Positions 32,971 to 43,819 of a stretch of DNA of 62,000 nt are shown here, in pieces. This DNA is from Adiantum capillus-veneris (lineage: Eukaryota; Streptophyta; Polypodiopsida; Polypodiales; Pteridaceae). Position 1 is the stretch's first letter. Each line of letters starts with the position of its first letter. The translations under genes and the position numbers were made by a program. The stretch spans positions 91,107,747-91,169,746 of the forward strand of contig CM043954.1 of assembly GCA_014529385.2 (NCBI GenBank). The letters are read 5' to 3'. Under the pieces are notes generated by a model. It worked only from the letters and a program-made list of their open reading frames with translations, ran no database searches and had not been told where the DNA came from.

Positions 32971-35649
32971 CTAGAAGGGACCATAGTACCTTTTTGCTAG
33001 TTTAGCATAGTACTTTTGGTGACCCGTAGGATTTTTGCCTGTTGTGTGCCTTAATCGAGCCTTGGGAAACTTTAACAAGACCCAATCGTTTTCTTTAAAG
33101 GCTTGGGCTCTTCTGTGCTTGTCAGCAGCAGCCTTTTGCATTTGCTGTGAGATAGAGATAGCATCCTTAATCTTTTGGAAAGATTCTTGTAGGTCTCGGC
33201 TATACTCATCTGCAGGGAAGATCTTCCCATGTACCTTAAGTAGCAAGGGACTTTTTGATCTTCCCTCAATTACCTCGAAAGGTGCTTTTCCCGTGGAAAT
33301 ATGTACAATGTTATTGTAAGCATACTCCACTAAGGGTAAGTACTTCTCCCATTGGGATCTTTGATCTACTTCCGTTACATAGGCTTTTAGTAGATCGAGA
33401 ATGGTTAGGTTAGCTATTTCACTTTGGCCATCAGTTTGTGGATGATAGGCCGAAGAGAAGTTTAGCCTTGTTCCTAAATTCTCAAAGAGACCCTTCCAAA
33501 AATTATTGGTCATTCTAGGATCTCTATCCGACACTATGGACATTGGCAAGCCATGGTATTTGAAAATTTGTGAAATAAAGAGGGTTGCCATTTGATGGGC
33601 TTTGATAGTCTTTTTGACAGGTATAAAATGAGCTTGTTTGCTAAACCTGTCTACTATCGTCCATATTCCCGTATTCCCATGGATAGACTTAGGCAATCCA
33701 AAGATAAAATCCATGGATATGCTCTCCCATGGTGAATTAGGGATTGGCAAGGGTTGAAGCAATCCAGGTTGCTTCCCTCTATCAAATTTTGTCTTTTGAC
33801 ATACCACACATTTGGAAACATACTCTTGTATGTTCACTTTCATGGTAGGCCAATAGAAATATGTTTCAATTCCCTTTAAGGTAGACTGAATCCCTCTATG
33901 CCCCGCATACGGGGGAGCATGAGATTCATACATTACTTTCTCACGTAGTGAGTTAGTAACGCATAGTCTATTGTCATAGAGAAGATAACCATCTTGTAAA
34001 GTAAATGGTTCTTCTTTCTTCCCTAATGCAAGGGCTGAAATCACATCTCTAAAATCGGGATCAATAGCATACTCATCTATCATTGAAGATAGATCATTGT
34101 GAGTTGCTATGGAAACCGCATTCACTTTCGATCGTCTTGAGAGTGCATCGGCTACTTGATTATGCTTGCCAGTAATGTGAGAAATATGAAAATGAAATTG
34201 CGAAAGGAAATTTGCCCACCTCATTTGTTTATCGGAGAGCTTGGTCTGTTTCATGAAGTACTTAAGACTTTGGTGATCCGTTCGCAAAATGAAAGGAGTC
34301 CCCAATAAATAGTGCTTCCATGAGTCTAAGGCATGTAGAACTGCAAGGAGTTCCTTTTCGTATATGCCTAGAGCTTGCTCAACAGGGTCGAGCCTTCGGC
34401 TCTCATAGCCTATGGCGTGCCCTTCTTGGAGCAAAACAGCTCCAAGGCAATCACCACAAGCATCGCATTGGACCTCAAATGGTTTTGAGAGATCTGGTAG
34501 TGTAAGCACAGGTTGAGAGATAAGCTTTTCTTTAAGCTTTTCGAAAGCATTGTTCTCCTTAGCAGACCATGTATACCTAACGCTTTTCTTTTTTAGGTCA
34601 TGTAATGGTCCCGCAATTTGTGAGAACTTTTCTATGAAGCGTCTATAGTATGCACACATACCTATGAAGCTTCTTAGTTCATGAAGATTCCTTGGTTTAG
34701 GCCATCCTTTTATTACCTCTAACTTGGATGGATCCATTTGGACGCCATCTTGAGAGATAATGTGACCTAAATACTGAATCTCTTGCAAGAAAAATTCACT
34801 TTTCTTTCGATTAACATAAAGTTTATTCTCTCTTAAAACTTGAAATATTACCTGGAGGTGTTGCTTGTGTTCCTCCAATGAATTAGAGTAGATGATAATA
34901 TCATCAAAGAACACTCCAGTGAAGGTTCGATGAGGCCTGAAGAGCTTCTCCATCAAGCGGTTGAATGTGGCTAGTGCATTGGTCAAGCCAAAAGGCATGA
35001 CAATGTATTCGTAAAGACCAAATGTAGTACGAAATGCGGTCTTTACAATGTCTTGATCAACTATCCTTATTTGATGATAGCCACTTTTTAGGTCAATCCT
35101 ACTGAAGTAGGTCGATCCTTGTAGCTTATCAAATAGGTCTTCTACCCGTGGAACGGGAAACCTATTCTTGATAGTGATCCTATTTAGTGCTCTATAGTCG
35201 ACACACATACGATATGTGCCGTCTTTCTTTTGCACTAATAGCACAGGTGAGCAAAATGGAGATGAGCTAGTCCTAACCATGCCCTTCTCAACTAACTCAT
35301 GCACTTGCCGCATAATCTCCTCTTGTTGATCTTGAGAAACTCTATAAGGAGGTTTATTAGGAGGTGAACTTCCTGGAAGAAGTTCAATTGCATGGTCATC
35401 ATTACCTCGTTTAGGAGGTAGCTCACAAGGGATGTCGTCAATAAAAACATCTTGAAACCCCTTGAGAAAATTGGATAACTCTAATTCCTTTTGGTTACTT
35501 TTATTTTCTTTTTCTAAAGCATTAGGTTCATTTTGAGAGTCTTTAACAAAAATCATGTACACGGAAATAGAGCTCTTTATTGACTTGTTGAAAGATGGTG
35601 TATGTACAATGGGGATGGTGTTACCCATCTCCTTAGCATCTATATACAT
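32971..35649 (-). CDS. Chromovirus reverse transcriptase-RNase H-integrase
   Basis: About 892 codons without interruption. Reverse transcriptase: VLLVQKKDGTYRMCVDYRAL, DLKSGYHQIRI, FGLTNALATF, catalytic FFDDIIIYS. RNase H: VQCDACGDCLGAVL, EKELLAVLHALDSW, RTDHQSL. Integrase: zinc domain (GHRGIQSTLKG, CVVCQKTK), core SMDFIFGLP, VSDRDPRM and PQTDGQSEIAN, giving D, D and E; then the GPF end. All catalytic residues I can identify are present. It is in the same frame as Gag-protease, which is separated by one TAA at 35704-35706, so the native protein was probably one polyprotein. Confidence 0.95.
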   Translation of the reverse strand: MYIDAKEMGNTIPIVHTPSFNKSIKSSISVYMIFVKDSQNEPNALEKENKSNQKELELSNFLKGFQDVFIDDIPCELPPKRGNDDHAIELLPGSSPPNKPPYRVSQDQQEEIMRQVHELVEKGMVRTSSSPFCSPVLLVQKKDGTYRMCVDYRALNRITIKNRFPVPRVEDLFDKLQGSTYFSRIDLKSGYHQIRIVDQDIVKTAFRTTFGLYEYIVMPFGLTNALATFNRLMEKLFRPHRTFTGVFFDDIIIYSNSLEEHKQHLQVIFQVLRENKLYVNRKKSEFFLQEIQYLGHIISQDGVQMDPSKLEVIKGWPKPRNLHELRSFIGMCAYYRRFIEKFSQIAGPLHDLKKKSVRYTWSAKENNAFEKLKEKLISQPVLTLPDLSKPFEVQCDACGDCLGAVLLQEGHAIGYESRRLDPVEQALGIYEKELLAVLHALDSWKHYLLGTPFILRTDHQSLKYFMKQTKLSDKQMRWANFLSQFHFHISHITGKHNQVADALSRRSKVNAVSIATHNDLSSMIDEYAIDPDFRDVISALALGKKEEPFTLQDGYLLYDNRLCVTNSLREKVMYESHAPPYAGHRGIQSTLKGIETYFYWPTMKVNIQEYVSKCVVCQKTKFDRGKQPGLLQPLPIPNSPWESISMDFIFGLPKSIHGNTGIWTIVDRFSKQAHFIPVKKTIKAHQMATLFISQIFKYHGLPMSIVSDRDPRMTNNFWKGLFENLGTRLNFSSAYHPQTDGQSEIANLTILDLLKAYVTEVDQRSQWEKYLPLVEYAYNNIVHISTGKAPFEVIEGRSKSPLLLKVHGKIFPADEYSRDLQESFQKIKDAISISQQMQKAAADKHRRAQAFKENDWVLLKFPKARLRHTTGKNPTGHQKYYAKLAKRYYGPF

Positions 35650-35703
35650 GTCTTTTTCCCTGAACTTAAAGGAGATTCTCCTTTCAGGAAATTTAACATC
35701 GGT

Positions 35704-36813
35704 TTATCTCTCCTCATGCTTGAGAGGAGAGATAAAGAAGTCCTCTTTGTCTACATAGCCTTGGACATGAAGCCTCAATTTCCCAATTAAGGGAGTGACT
35801 GAAGCTTCTTGCCCCTTGAAGGCACTGTATGCGGGTAGGACATCTCCCATCTCGTAGGACTGTATTCCTAGCTTGGTGGCCAACTCTATAGATATAAAAT
35901 TGTGAGTAGAACTAGGGTCAAAGAGAATAAAAGCATCATGTTCTCTTACCTTTCCCCAAGCATGGCATAGAGGAGATCCTTTGTGGTGAGTTTGGTGAGG
36001 CTCCTCCTCTTGGATTTCAACCAAGGAAGCTCTAGGAGGATCTTGGCAGTTTTTCTTTTGGGGACAAGCGCGGTACGCATGTCCTTGTTCGCCGCACTTG
36101 AAACACCGGTTATCCTTACGATAACATTCAAGCTCTTCAGAAGAGAGTTTATTCTTACCTTTGTAAACTCCCTTCTCTTTAGCTTTGTTGGAGTTGCCCT
36201 TAGGAGACTTTTGGACATTTTCCTTCCCCTTAGGCTCATTGGAACCGTTGTTTTCCGGGGGCTTATTATTTCTTTTTGCCCCTGTTTGGAAATTGATTCG
36301 ACAGGCGACCATAGTGTGGTGTATTACCGCCGATATGGTACGTGGTCTTTGGGAGTTGACATACTCCGCCATTTCTTCGGTTAAGCCCGCACAAAATTGT
36401 TGCTTTTGCTCTCCAAAATCCAACCTTTTGAAGACAGTGGCTTTGAGTTGTAGGTCCCAAAACTTGTCTACATATTTGTGGATGGATTCATTGGGAGAGA
36501 GCTTTAAGCTTCGCCATTCGGTGATTACTTTTTCTTTGGCATCGGTGGCCAAAAATTGCTTCATAATGGAAGCTCTTAAAGCCTTCCATGTTTGTGGAGC
36601 TTCACCATTGGCTCGTAGGCTAGACCACCATTGTCTGGCGGACTTTTGAAAGTGCATAGCTACATGGCGTAGCTTAGAGGACTCCGTGAAGCCCTCATCT
36701 CCAAACGCCGCATCGAATTGCTGGATAAAGGCCAAGACTTTGTCCGTAGCACCAAAGGTACCATCATAGGTAAGGAAAGAGATGCTCTTCCCTCCCTCTT
36801 TGAATTTCCTCAA
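35704..36813 (-). CDS. Chromovirus Gag (capsid, zinc knuckle) and protease region
   Basis: Retrotransposon Gag domain (FIQQFDAAFGDEGF, ARQWWSSLRANGEAPQTW, FLATDAKEKVITEW), then zinc knuckle CFKCGEQGHAYRACP at about residues 230-244, then the protease start ILFDPSSTHNFIS near residue 290. The expected D-S/T-G triad reads D-P-S, so the catalytic loop is altered and protease activity is doubtful. The frame ends at TAA 35704-35706 and continues downstream in the same frame as pol. The upstream Gag part lies in another frame at 36879-37550. Confidence 0.9.
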   Translation of the reverse strand: MRKFKEGGKSISFLTYDGTFGATDKVLAFIQQFDAAFGDEGFTESSKLRHVAMHFQKSARQWWSSLRANGEAPQTWKALRASIMKQFLATDAKEKVITEWRSLKLSPNESIHKYVDKFWDLQLKATVFKRLDFGEQKQQFCAGLTEEMAEYVNSQRPRTISAVIHHTMVACRINFQTGAKRNNKPPENNGSNEPKGKENVQKSPKGNSNKAKEKGVYKGKNKLSSEELECYRKDNRCFKCGEQGHAYRACPQKKNCQDPPRASLVEIQEEEPHQTHHKGSPLCHAWGKVREHDAFILFDPSSTHNFISIELATKLGIQSYEMGDVLPAYSAFKGQEASVTPLIGKLRLHVQGYVDKEDFFISPLKHEER

Positions 36814-36878
36814 CTTGGACGACCTCTTCCATGCGGCATAGGATTTCCTATGGCCTCTTCTTTTTTATGGTTCAAAAG

Positions 36879-37550
36879 TTAAACTATCACTTTCTTCAGA
36901 AGGTGAAGAATTTGAAGAAGGTGGAGAAGAGGGTGACCTCTTTCTCGCCTTTTTCTTGTCTTGATCTTTGTCATCTTCACCATAGTTTTCATAAGAGGAA
37001 GAGGATGAAGAAGATGAGAAGAGGATGTCCTCTTTCTCGCCTTTTTCTTCTCTTGCTTTTTATCATCCCTCTTTGAATTGTGGTGAGGGGAAGAATACGA
37101 TGGTCTTCTCCGCTTTGGTGGTGATGGAGAGCGTTTAGCCCACCGTCTTCGTGGAGCCATCTCCGCCGAGGTGGTGGGAGACTCACTTCTTTCTTGTTCC
37201 TTCGGTGGAGGCTCTTGAGTTCTCCTTTGGGAAGGAGATGCATCATCAAGAAGTAAATTCTTGAGCCCTTCATATGGATTCTCTTCTTCTTCCCGAATCG
37301 GAGAGAGACCTCTTTTGGTAGTCTCACAAGGAGGCTTCCTAGGTGTTCTCTCGTCATGGTGATGAGCTTGGAGAATCCCGTGAGCACGGAGCTGCCGTTG
37401 CACTTCACTTTGGAGAGATGGATTGCCCATGGCTTGTTGAAGCCTAGAAACAAGATAGTTAACAAGCATTGAAGCATCATTAGTAGCTTGCTCATGAGCA
37501 AAATCAAAGTTATCAACATTAATTTCACTCTCTTTACTATTGCCAGCCAT
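36879..37550 (-). CDS. Chromovirus Gag N-terminal frame
   Basis: Starts at ATG 37550 (MAGNSKESEINVDNFDFAHE), about 400 bases after the primer site. It has a helical start and then a basic, Arg/Pro/Ser-rich tail (APRRRWAKRSPSPPKRRR). It is out of frame with the capsid part. A duplicated segment, CCTCTTTCTCGCCTTTTTCT on the plus strand at about 36936 and 37029, suggests the frame was lost by a local duplication. Confidence 0.75.
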   Translation of the reverse strand: MAGNSKESEINVDNFDFAHEQATNDASMLVNYLVSRLQQAMGNPSLQSEVQRQLRAHGILQAHHHDERTPRKPPCETTKRGLSPIREEEENPYEGLKNLLLDDASPSQRRTQEPPPKEQERSESPTTSAEMAPRRRWAKRSPSPPKRRRPSYSSPHHNSKRDDKKQEKKKARKRTSSSHLLHPLPLMKTMVKMTKIKTRKRRERGHPLLHLLQILHLLKKVIV

Positions 37551-37954
37551 TCTAACAACTTTTAGGTGTAAACTTTTTAGGTGTACTTTGGCACTTCGAG
37601 CCCTAGTTGCTACTCCTCTTTACCCCTTTAGAAAAAGCACTCAAGCTACTGTACCCGCGGCTCAAATACAATTAATTGCAAGGAATAGAAGAGAGGGTCT
37701 TTCGACACCAAAACAACACCGGCTCCTGTCAAGCTTCTAATAGCTCAATAGTGGTTAAGCCGTAGGCAAGCCCCGTAGGACTCCACTATTAAGACCATAG
37801 CTCTCGACGGTGATGCCCCGTTAACTGCACAAAGGCAGGAGCACTGCAAGGCTGAAAAATCCCTATTCTACTTACTCACAGGCAATTAATAATACCAACC
37901 ATTTGTAGCTAGCTTGAGGACCTCCCTTCTTGAGCAAGAAAAGAGAAACCTTGA

Positions 37955-37966
37955 GCTCTGATACCA
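37955..37966 (-). promoter_or_regulatory. Primer binding site (initiator tRNA-Met type)
   Basis: The minus strand reads TGGTATCAGAGC one base after the LTR end, the common plant primer site for initiator tRNA-Met. Confidence 0.93.
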
Positions 37967-37967
37967 A

Positions 37968-39568
37968 TGTAACAATTAATGGCCTAATAACTTATGTGTA
38001 GCGGAAATTAGCATGAGCATAGTGGGCATTCCATTAGAACAGATTCCTAATGAGAATTACAAGAGTGCTTGGGTGGAGAGAGAGCAACTAAAAGCATAAC
38101 ACCTAGTTAGATAGCATCCACAATACTTTCAAAAGAGAGAGAAATTAAGCTATTGACAACAGTTGAGGACCGGATTTGCATGGAGCCGGTCCCCCCTCCA
38201 AAAGGCTTTGTATTATGGTTTCTCCCATCAAGAGAGACATTGTACAATACAATTCTTTGTGTTCCTTCAAGACTAGCTAATGCAATGAAGATGGAAGCTT
38301 CATACACTAAGCAAAACACTTAATCAAACACAACTTGAATTATCCCCGTTCTCAGACCCAAGACCTCACACACCTTCGAAGATGGTGAGAGCTAGCAGGG
38401 TATGAGAGTAGATTGAGAGGAAGAAGGAGTATCTTACGAGAAAGATGTACATCTCCTCACATAATCACTCATATTAGCATAGCTTAGCTTAGTAATTAGC
38501 TTGGTAGAGAATATGAGCATGCATTGAAGCTTGGCTCTTGGTTGGATTTGCATCCACATGCCAAGAGAGTGTTGATGTAAGCTTCTATCTCACAAGCTTG
38601 GAGTAGGTGATGAGCTCTCCATTAAAGCTTGGGAGGAGATAGGGTATTCTTCCTTCACACATGGTCAAGTGTGAGTGTGTGTGTGTCAATGCCAAGCAAA
38701 AATCAGCCCCCTCTCTCTCTTGGGTGAGCCCTTGTTGCTAATTTGGTCTGGCTTTTGCCTCATTGGACCTCCCCAAGTCAAGCCAATGGGTATTAAGCAG
38801 CATAAGTGATAGCCTTCTGACATGTGTCCCCCTTTCCCCTTTTGTGAGAGCTTTAGGTAATTAAATAATTAAACTAAACTCTCATTGGACCCCTTTGCCT
38901 CCTGGCCAATAGAAATCAGTAAGCCATGGGGCTTCTGAATGCTCATTGGACCCTTTGGGAGACTGCCCAATAGTCTTCTAGGAGACTTAATTCTCATTGG
39001 TTTCTTTTATTAAATGTTTTTAAATTAATTAAACTACATTTACTCTAGCTTAATTCTCATTGGTCCACTTCAAGGGTCTTCCAATAGGAATTGGGCACAC
39101 CTTGTGGGCATCTGGCCTAGGGAGCTGACATGTGTCCCTCATTCCCTTTGTGTAAAGGGAGCCTGTGTGTGTGTGTGTGTGTGTGTGTGGCTTTCTCTCT
39201 CATCCCCTACCTTTAGGGCTCGCCCCCTCCCATGTAGGGATGTGCAAAGACTTTTATGGCACACACAAAGCATCCAATTTTCCCTAGGGTTGACCTTTGG
39301 ACACAACCTTTGAATTTTGGAACCTTAGCATTTTGGAAGTCTTAATGGGCTGAACCTTAGGGTCTTTTTAGCCCATTGTTGCACATGGCTCTTTTGCAGA
39401 TGCCCCCCCCTTTGGATCCCTATTTTCCCTCCTTTGGATCCCTACTGTGGCCGGTCTGCTAGCTTAACCAATATTCTAGCTTTTTCTCCCCTGGTACCTC
39501 CCCACATTAAATGATCAGTTTAATATGAGAAAATCATTTAGGAGAATTAGATATTGATTATTATAACA
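37968..39568 (-). repeat. 5' LTR of chromovirus (shared with a partial second copy)
   Basis: It is 1601 bp and about 99% identical to 30674-32275, including a 1-bp deletion (ATCAGTAAGCC against ATCAGGTAAGCC). Confidence 0.95.
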
Positions 39569-40400
39569 TTACCTCTCTCTTGAAATCATAGTCGTCCTCG
39601 ACTATGGTGTAGAGAAGATAAAGCATATTCATGAGTCCTTTTCTTAGCGGGTAGAGGATCCCTATGTTACCCTACGACATCATTCCATAATGGATGACTA
39701 GTCCATTTGGCGCTTGAGATCCTGAGGCTGCCGCAAGCATGTCTGCACATTAGTCCTATCAGTCTTCCATAGTAGAGTGACAAGCTCTACTTGGTGTTTG
39801 GGAGACGTCGTCTCCGCAAACTTGATCTAAGCATGCATACTACTTAATTTTTGTGCACAAATAAAGAAAAAGAGAGTCTTATAAGACAAAAATTTTGTTC
39901 ATTTTTAACATTTGTACATTTGCTTACTCTTGGGAAGCATTGTAAGCATTGACAAGGTTTAGGTTATCCTTTAATTGTATGCCTTGCATCCATCTAGCAT
40001 CTTCAAAAGGATAATTCTTAAACTTAATAAGATATCGTCGGATAGTCTTACCGCCTCTTAGTACCTTGTCTTCATGTCGGAGAATGGACTCGGGCTGCAA
40101 CACCTCTTCTTGGTCCTCCATCTCCGGTGGGTCTTCAATAGTTGGTTCTTGAGGTGGCTCTCCTTTGTAAGACTTTAATAGGCTCACATGAAAAGCATTG
40201 TGTATGAGCCAATGATTGGGCAACTTAAGTTGATAGGCCATCTCATTGATTGGCCTAAGAATCTGGAAGGGACCATAGTATCTTTTTGCTAGTTTAGCAT
40301 AGTACTTTTGGTGACCCGTAGGATTTTTGCCCGTTGTGTGTCTTAATCGAGCCTTGGGAAACTTTAACAAGACCCAATCGTTTTCTTTAAAGGCTTGGGT
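39569..40400 (-). mobile_element. Truncated second chromovirus copy (3' end of pol)
   Basis: Near-identical to 32276-33103. It encodes the last 148 codons of pol (39924-40370), including the chromodomain-like end, without the stop seen in the first copy. Homology stops after TTTAAAGGCTTGGG at about 40400, where repeat R-like sequence begins. The arrangement LTR-internal-LTR-internal is what unequal recombination between LTR elements produces. Confidence 0.9.
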
Positions 40401-40405
40401 TTTTT

Positions 40406-40497
40406 TATGGTTTTATGGTTTGTTTTGGTGAGTTGATTTCAACTATTAAATGACCATAAACTTATGTGAGAGTATATGGTTAAACATCCCGAACCGC
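40406..40497. repeat. Repeat R, copy 2, left part
   Basis: Ends GAGAGTATATGGTTAAACAT..CGAACCGC, matching 15914-15999. The copy resumes at 43357. Confidence 0.75.
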
Positions 40498-41164
40498 TGT
40501 AAAGTCTCTGACCCCAACCAAAAAGAGCACCCTTGTACCATGAAATGATCATAATGGAAAAAAAAGTTACTATTTTTAGCAGTTTTTCGAATTTTGTTAG
40601 TGCCATGATGTTTAGAACGTTATAAAGCTTCGAAATGTGAATTAAAATAATTTTTGTGAAAATTTTCTAAATATAGGAAGTTTTTGGTCGCCCGACCCGT
40701 TTAGTTTTTACCGTCTCGAAAATCTGCACCTGTACCCCGAATTTGAAAAAAATGCAATTTTGGACCCCGGGGGGGCTGCTAAATATGGCAGGTACTCGGG
40801 CGAGAACGCCTTAGTTAGAGCTCAGTATAGAAATTTATGACATCAAAATCCGACTCGTATGGCCCGTTTTAGCCTAAAACCAATTTTTCATAAAATTGTC
40901 CGGGGAGGCACCGGGGGCCCGAGGCTGTGTGGGAACAGGTTCCAGCCCACTCCATCCTAGCTTTAGCAGCTAGGGGGTGCCCTTTGTCCTTGTGGGAGTC
41001 CTGGGAAAGCTGCCAAGCCAGTAACTAAGTCTCAGAGTCAGTTAACCTAGCCAACCTGACACTTGGTGGGTAGGGAACTGGACTTGCCATGCTTAACTGG
41101 AGAAGCTCCCAGATGCATTTAGCAACCCAGATCGATTTTCAGCCTTGAGGAACCTATTTAAAGG

Positions 41165-41262
<98 letters not shown>

Positions 41263-43356
41263 CTCACACACACACACACCCAGTACACACCTACACACAC
41301 CTTGGGGAGGTGCTGTCGGTACACACACAGGTTTTCAAGGAGAAGCAAGGAGGGAGGTGCTGCCGAAATTCTCATCTTGAGGATTCATTGGATCAAAAAA
41401 ATCAGAGGATTCTCAGCCCCTAATCACGGTAATCATGGTTTAATTACTGCTCTTCTTAATTCTCATCTTTATTCTCCAAATTCTTTAGCTACTATGCTTA
41501 ATCCTGGCTATAATTCCCTATAGCTTCTCTCTAAATATCCATAGCTATACTCCATTACATAATCATCATTCAATTAGCTAAATTATGCAGCCATTCATCA
41601 TCCTTAACCAAGGATTAATGCATGATTAGGAAAGATTCTCTCTCTAGGCAGCATAGTTAATAAATTGTCAGCCAGTAATAGCGTAGATTTGATGAAATTT
41701 ATTCTTTTACCACTCAATAGTGTTGTAATTAAATTAGAATCAATCTTCTCTCACATTAAAATGTGATTAAGGCTGAAAATTAATCCTTCATTAGGCCATT
41801 AAGAAGAGAATTTTATGTCACACATGCCTGCGGCAATCCTGCATCTTCATATTGCTCTAGGAAAATGAATGAACTTGCTTACTTCATCTCTTTCGTGAAT
41901 CAATTAGTAAAATTATGAATTTCTTAATCATCTAAGCCAAGTAATTAACCTTAGAGCCATTTCCATAGGATAAGTAAGGAATTACCCATAAAATTGCTAG
42001 GTCTCGAAGGAAAAATCTAATCTCTTGCCTAAGGAGGATTCTTTAATAATTCTAATCTGCCATTTGGTTGTTATGATGCTCTCGAACTTTAGCTCTTTTC
42101 TTCAAGTTTATCATTTAAGGTAGTGAGTAAAATGGCCCCGGTTAAGAGAACTCACCTCGGTGGTGCCCACGACCACGAAGCAGGAACGAGCAATACAAAT
42201 GGAAAAGGAAAAGCTCCCATTGTCGAACAAGCACCGGCCATCTCACGAGCCAATGACGAAGAAATGGAAGAGGTAGATCACAGTTTTATTCAAGTTGTTT
42301 AATTTAACATTGCATATGTTTAGCTAGGAATGAACATATCCCCAAACATGTTGGAGAGATCCGACGAAAACCTCGGCAATTGAATTCATTTGTATTTTAA
42401 AGTCTAAAGTAGGAAAGAAATGATTGACGGATATACTGTTTGCAATAGGAAAGAATATCTACTAGGGAAAATTTAGCTCAGCATGTTCATTCTATTTCCA
42501 ATGTTTAATTAGTCATGAACCCCCTCCTAATCACAGGGGGCAGAGTTCTTGGTTAAGGGCTCTTGAATCCACGACTGCTGGTTAAGCGGTGGATACCCAC
42601 GACTACTGGTGAAGCGATGGGAACCCACGTCTGCTGGTTAAGCGGTGGGAATGTCCATGTTGTGCTTTCTATGCGGTGGACATACCTAGTTGTATGGACA
42701 GCTAGGCGACAACGGGAGGAGTAAACTCTCACTAGAGGTGGGGATGTTGTACCTCCAGAACATTGGAATTTTAATGAATAAGTTTGAGTAGAATTTTTAC
42801 TAGAACTCTCTCTTGGTGCCACTGTGCAATACTGATTGAAGGGCTATCTTAACGAACTTGTGAATCGGAATTTAACCAAGGAACTTTTATGTTGAACAAC
42901 CACTGTGGTAGTAATTAGGGCACACAAGGAAGTGTGAGTGTGGGGGTGGAAAGTGGGGGCTTGGCTCAGGTTGCCAATGCCTATGAGAAGGGTGGTCCCG
43001 ATTGGTCGGGAACTCTCCGTCACCATAGTGTTATAAATCGACGTTAGTATTACTCATTGCCCCTAGAGCGGCAAAGTCTCAAGTGTACGTGCCTCTGAAA
43101 CATGGGAAAAAAGGCACTCGAGGTTTCTCTTCTCTTGGAAGGTGGGTCTTAGGATCGCTAGATAGGTTAAGTACGCTTCCCCTGCGAGGTGGAGCTAGAT
43201 CTCGATGCTAGTAGGCTTGAACTCGACTCACCTTGTGATGAGAGATCGTCCGCTAGTTGAACCCTGAACCACTTTGTTTGCTTCCGCTTTAGATCTAGTG
43301 GCCACCAGGTTCACCATCAGATCCGCCGTTTGATACGACGGGGTGGGGATCTCACA
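40498..43356. mobile_element. Solo-LTR-like insertion, 2.86 kb, in repeat R
   Basis: Begins TGTAAAGTCTCTGACCCC and ends GGGGATCTCACA (TG...CA), flanked by ACCGC at 40493-40497 and 43357-43361. I see no second copy of its start inside, so it looks like a long solo LTR rather than a full element. A promoter-like TATTTAAAGG at 41154-41163 precedes (CT)n 41167-41222 and (CA)n 41223-41261. On the plus strand an ATG frame of about 57 codons starts at 42132 (MAPVKRTHLGG) and ends at 42300. A 29-bp tandem repeat (CCACGACTGCTGGTTAAGCG) occupies about 42568-42680. Confidence 0.68.
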
Positions 43357-43640
43357 ACCGCATAGGCAGATGTGATTAAAGTGGCTTTCTTTTTGGGTTA
43401 TCATTTGTTGTGTGAGTACCATATGGGTGAAGTGATGTAATAGAGCGATAGTCTATATTATGATGTTGAGCTTGATGCATTATTTTGAGGTCAAATACTT
43501 TCATTTACATGTTTTACATACTCCCAAAAATGCAAAAAATTTGTTTTTTGCATATGTGTGAAGTTATGGTTTATGGTTAACCTAAAGGTCGGAGCTATTT
43601 TGCATCATGTTTATGGTGATGGAATGTTTTCTTGAGTACG
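43357..43640. repeat. Repeat R, copy 2, right part
   Basis: ACCGCATAGGCAGATGTGAT to GGTGATGGAATG matches 16012-16285. Confidence 0.82.
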
Positions 43641-43819
43641 CTTTCATTCATAAAACCCATTCAGGGATAGCACTAATTGCTAGGTGCCTCTGGATACAAT
43701 CTGGCTCATGGCCTAAACTCCATGATTGGTAAGGTGCTGAGAATTCCAAATGCCTCCGCAACTCTGATGTATATTGAAAATTGTATAAAAGTGTAAATTG
43801 TATATTTTATGCATAGACC

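Larger units (their letters stand above)
30674..39568 (-). mobile_element. Ty3/gypsy chromovirus, young, near complete
   Basis: Minus-strand element: 5' LTR 37968-39568, primer site, Gag, protease, reverse transcriptase, RNase H, integrase, chromodomain-like end, polypurine tract, 3' LTR 30674-32275. The LTRs show about 15 differences over 1600 bp by eye (about 1%), so it is the youngest insertion here. Beyond the 5' LTR the sequence continues at 39569-40400 as the 3' internal end of a second copy, so two elements share one LTR. The minimal lesions are a shifted Gag N-terminus and two in-frame stops. Confidence 0.95.

Noticed and set aside
41145-41423. Frames rich in Ser-Leu and Thr-His
   Set aside because: Translations of the (CT)n(CA)n microsatellite; not genes. 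The same applies to frames at 22106-22589, 23323-23550 and 30205-30447.
42550-42700. Hammerhead ribozyme of a retrozyme in the 29-bp tandem repeats
   Set aside because: I could not find the CTGATGA and GAAAC core boxes in proper order.
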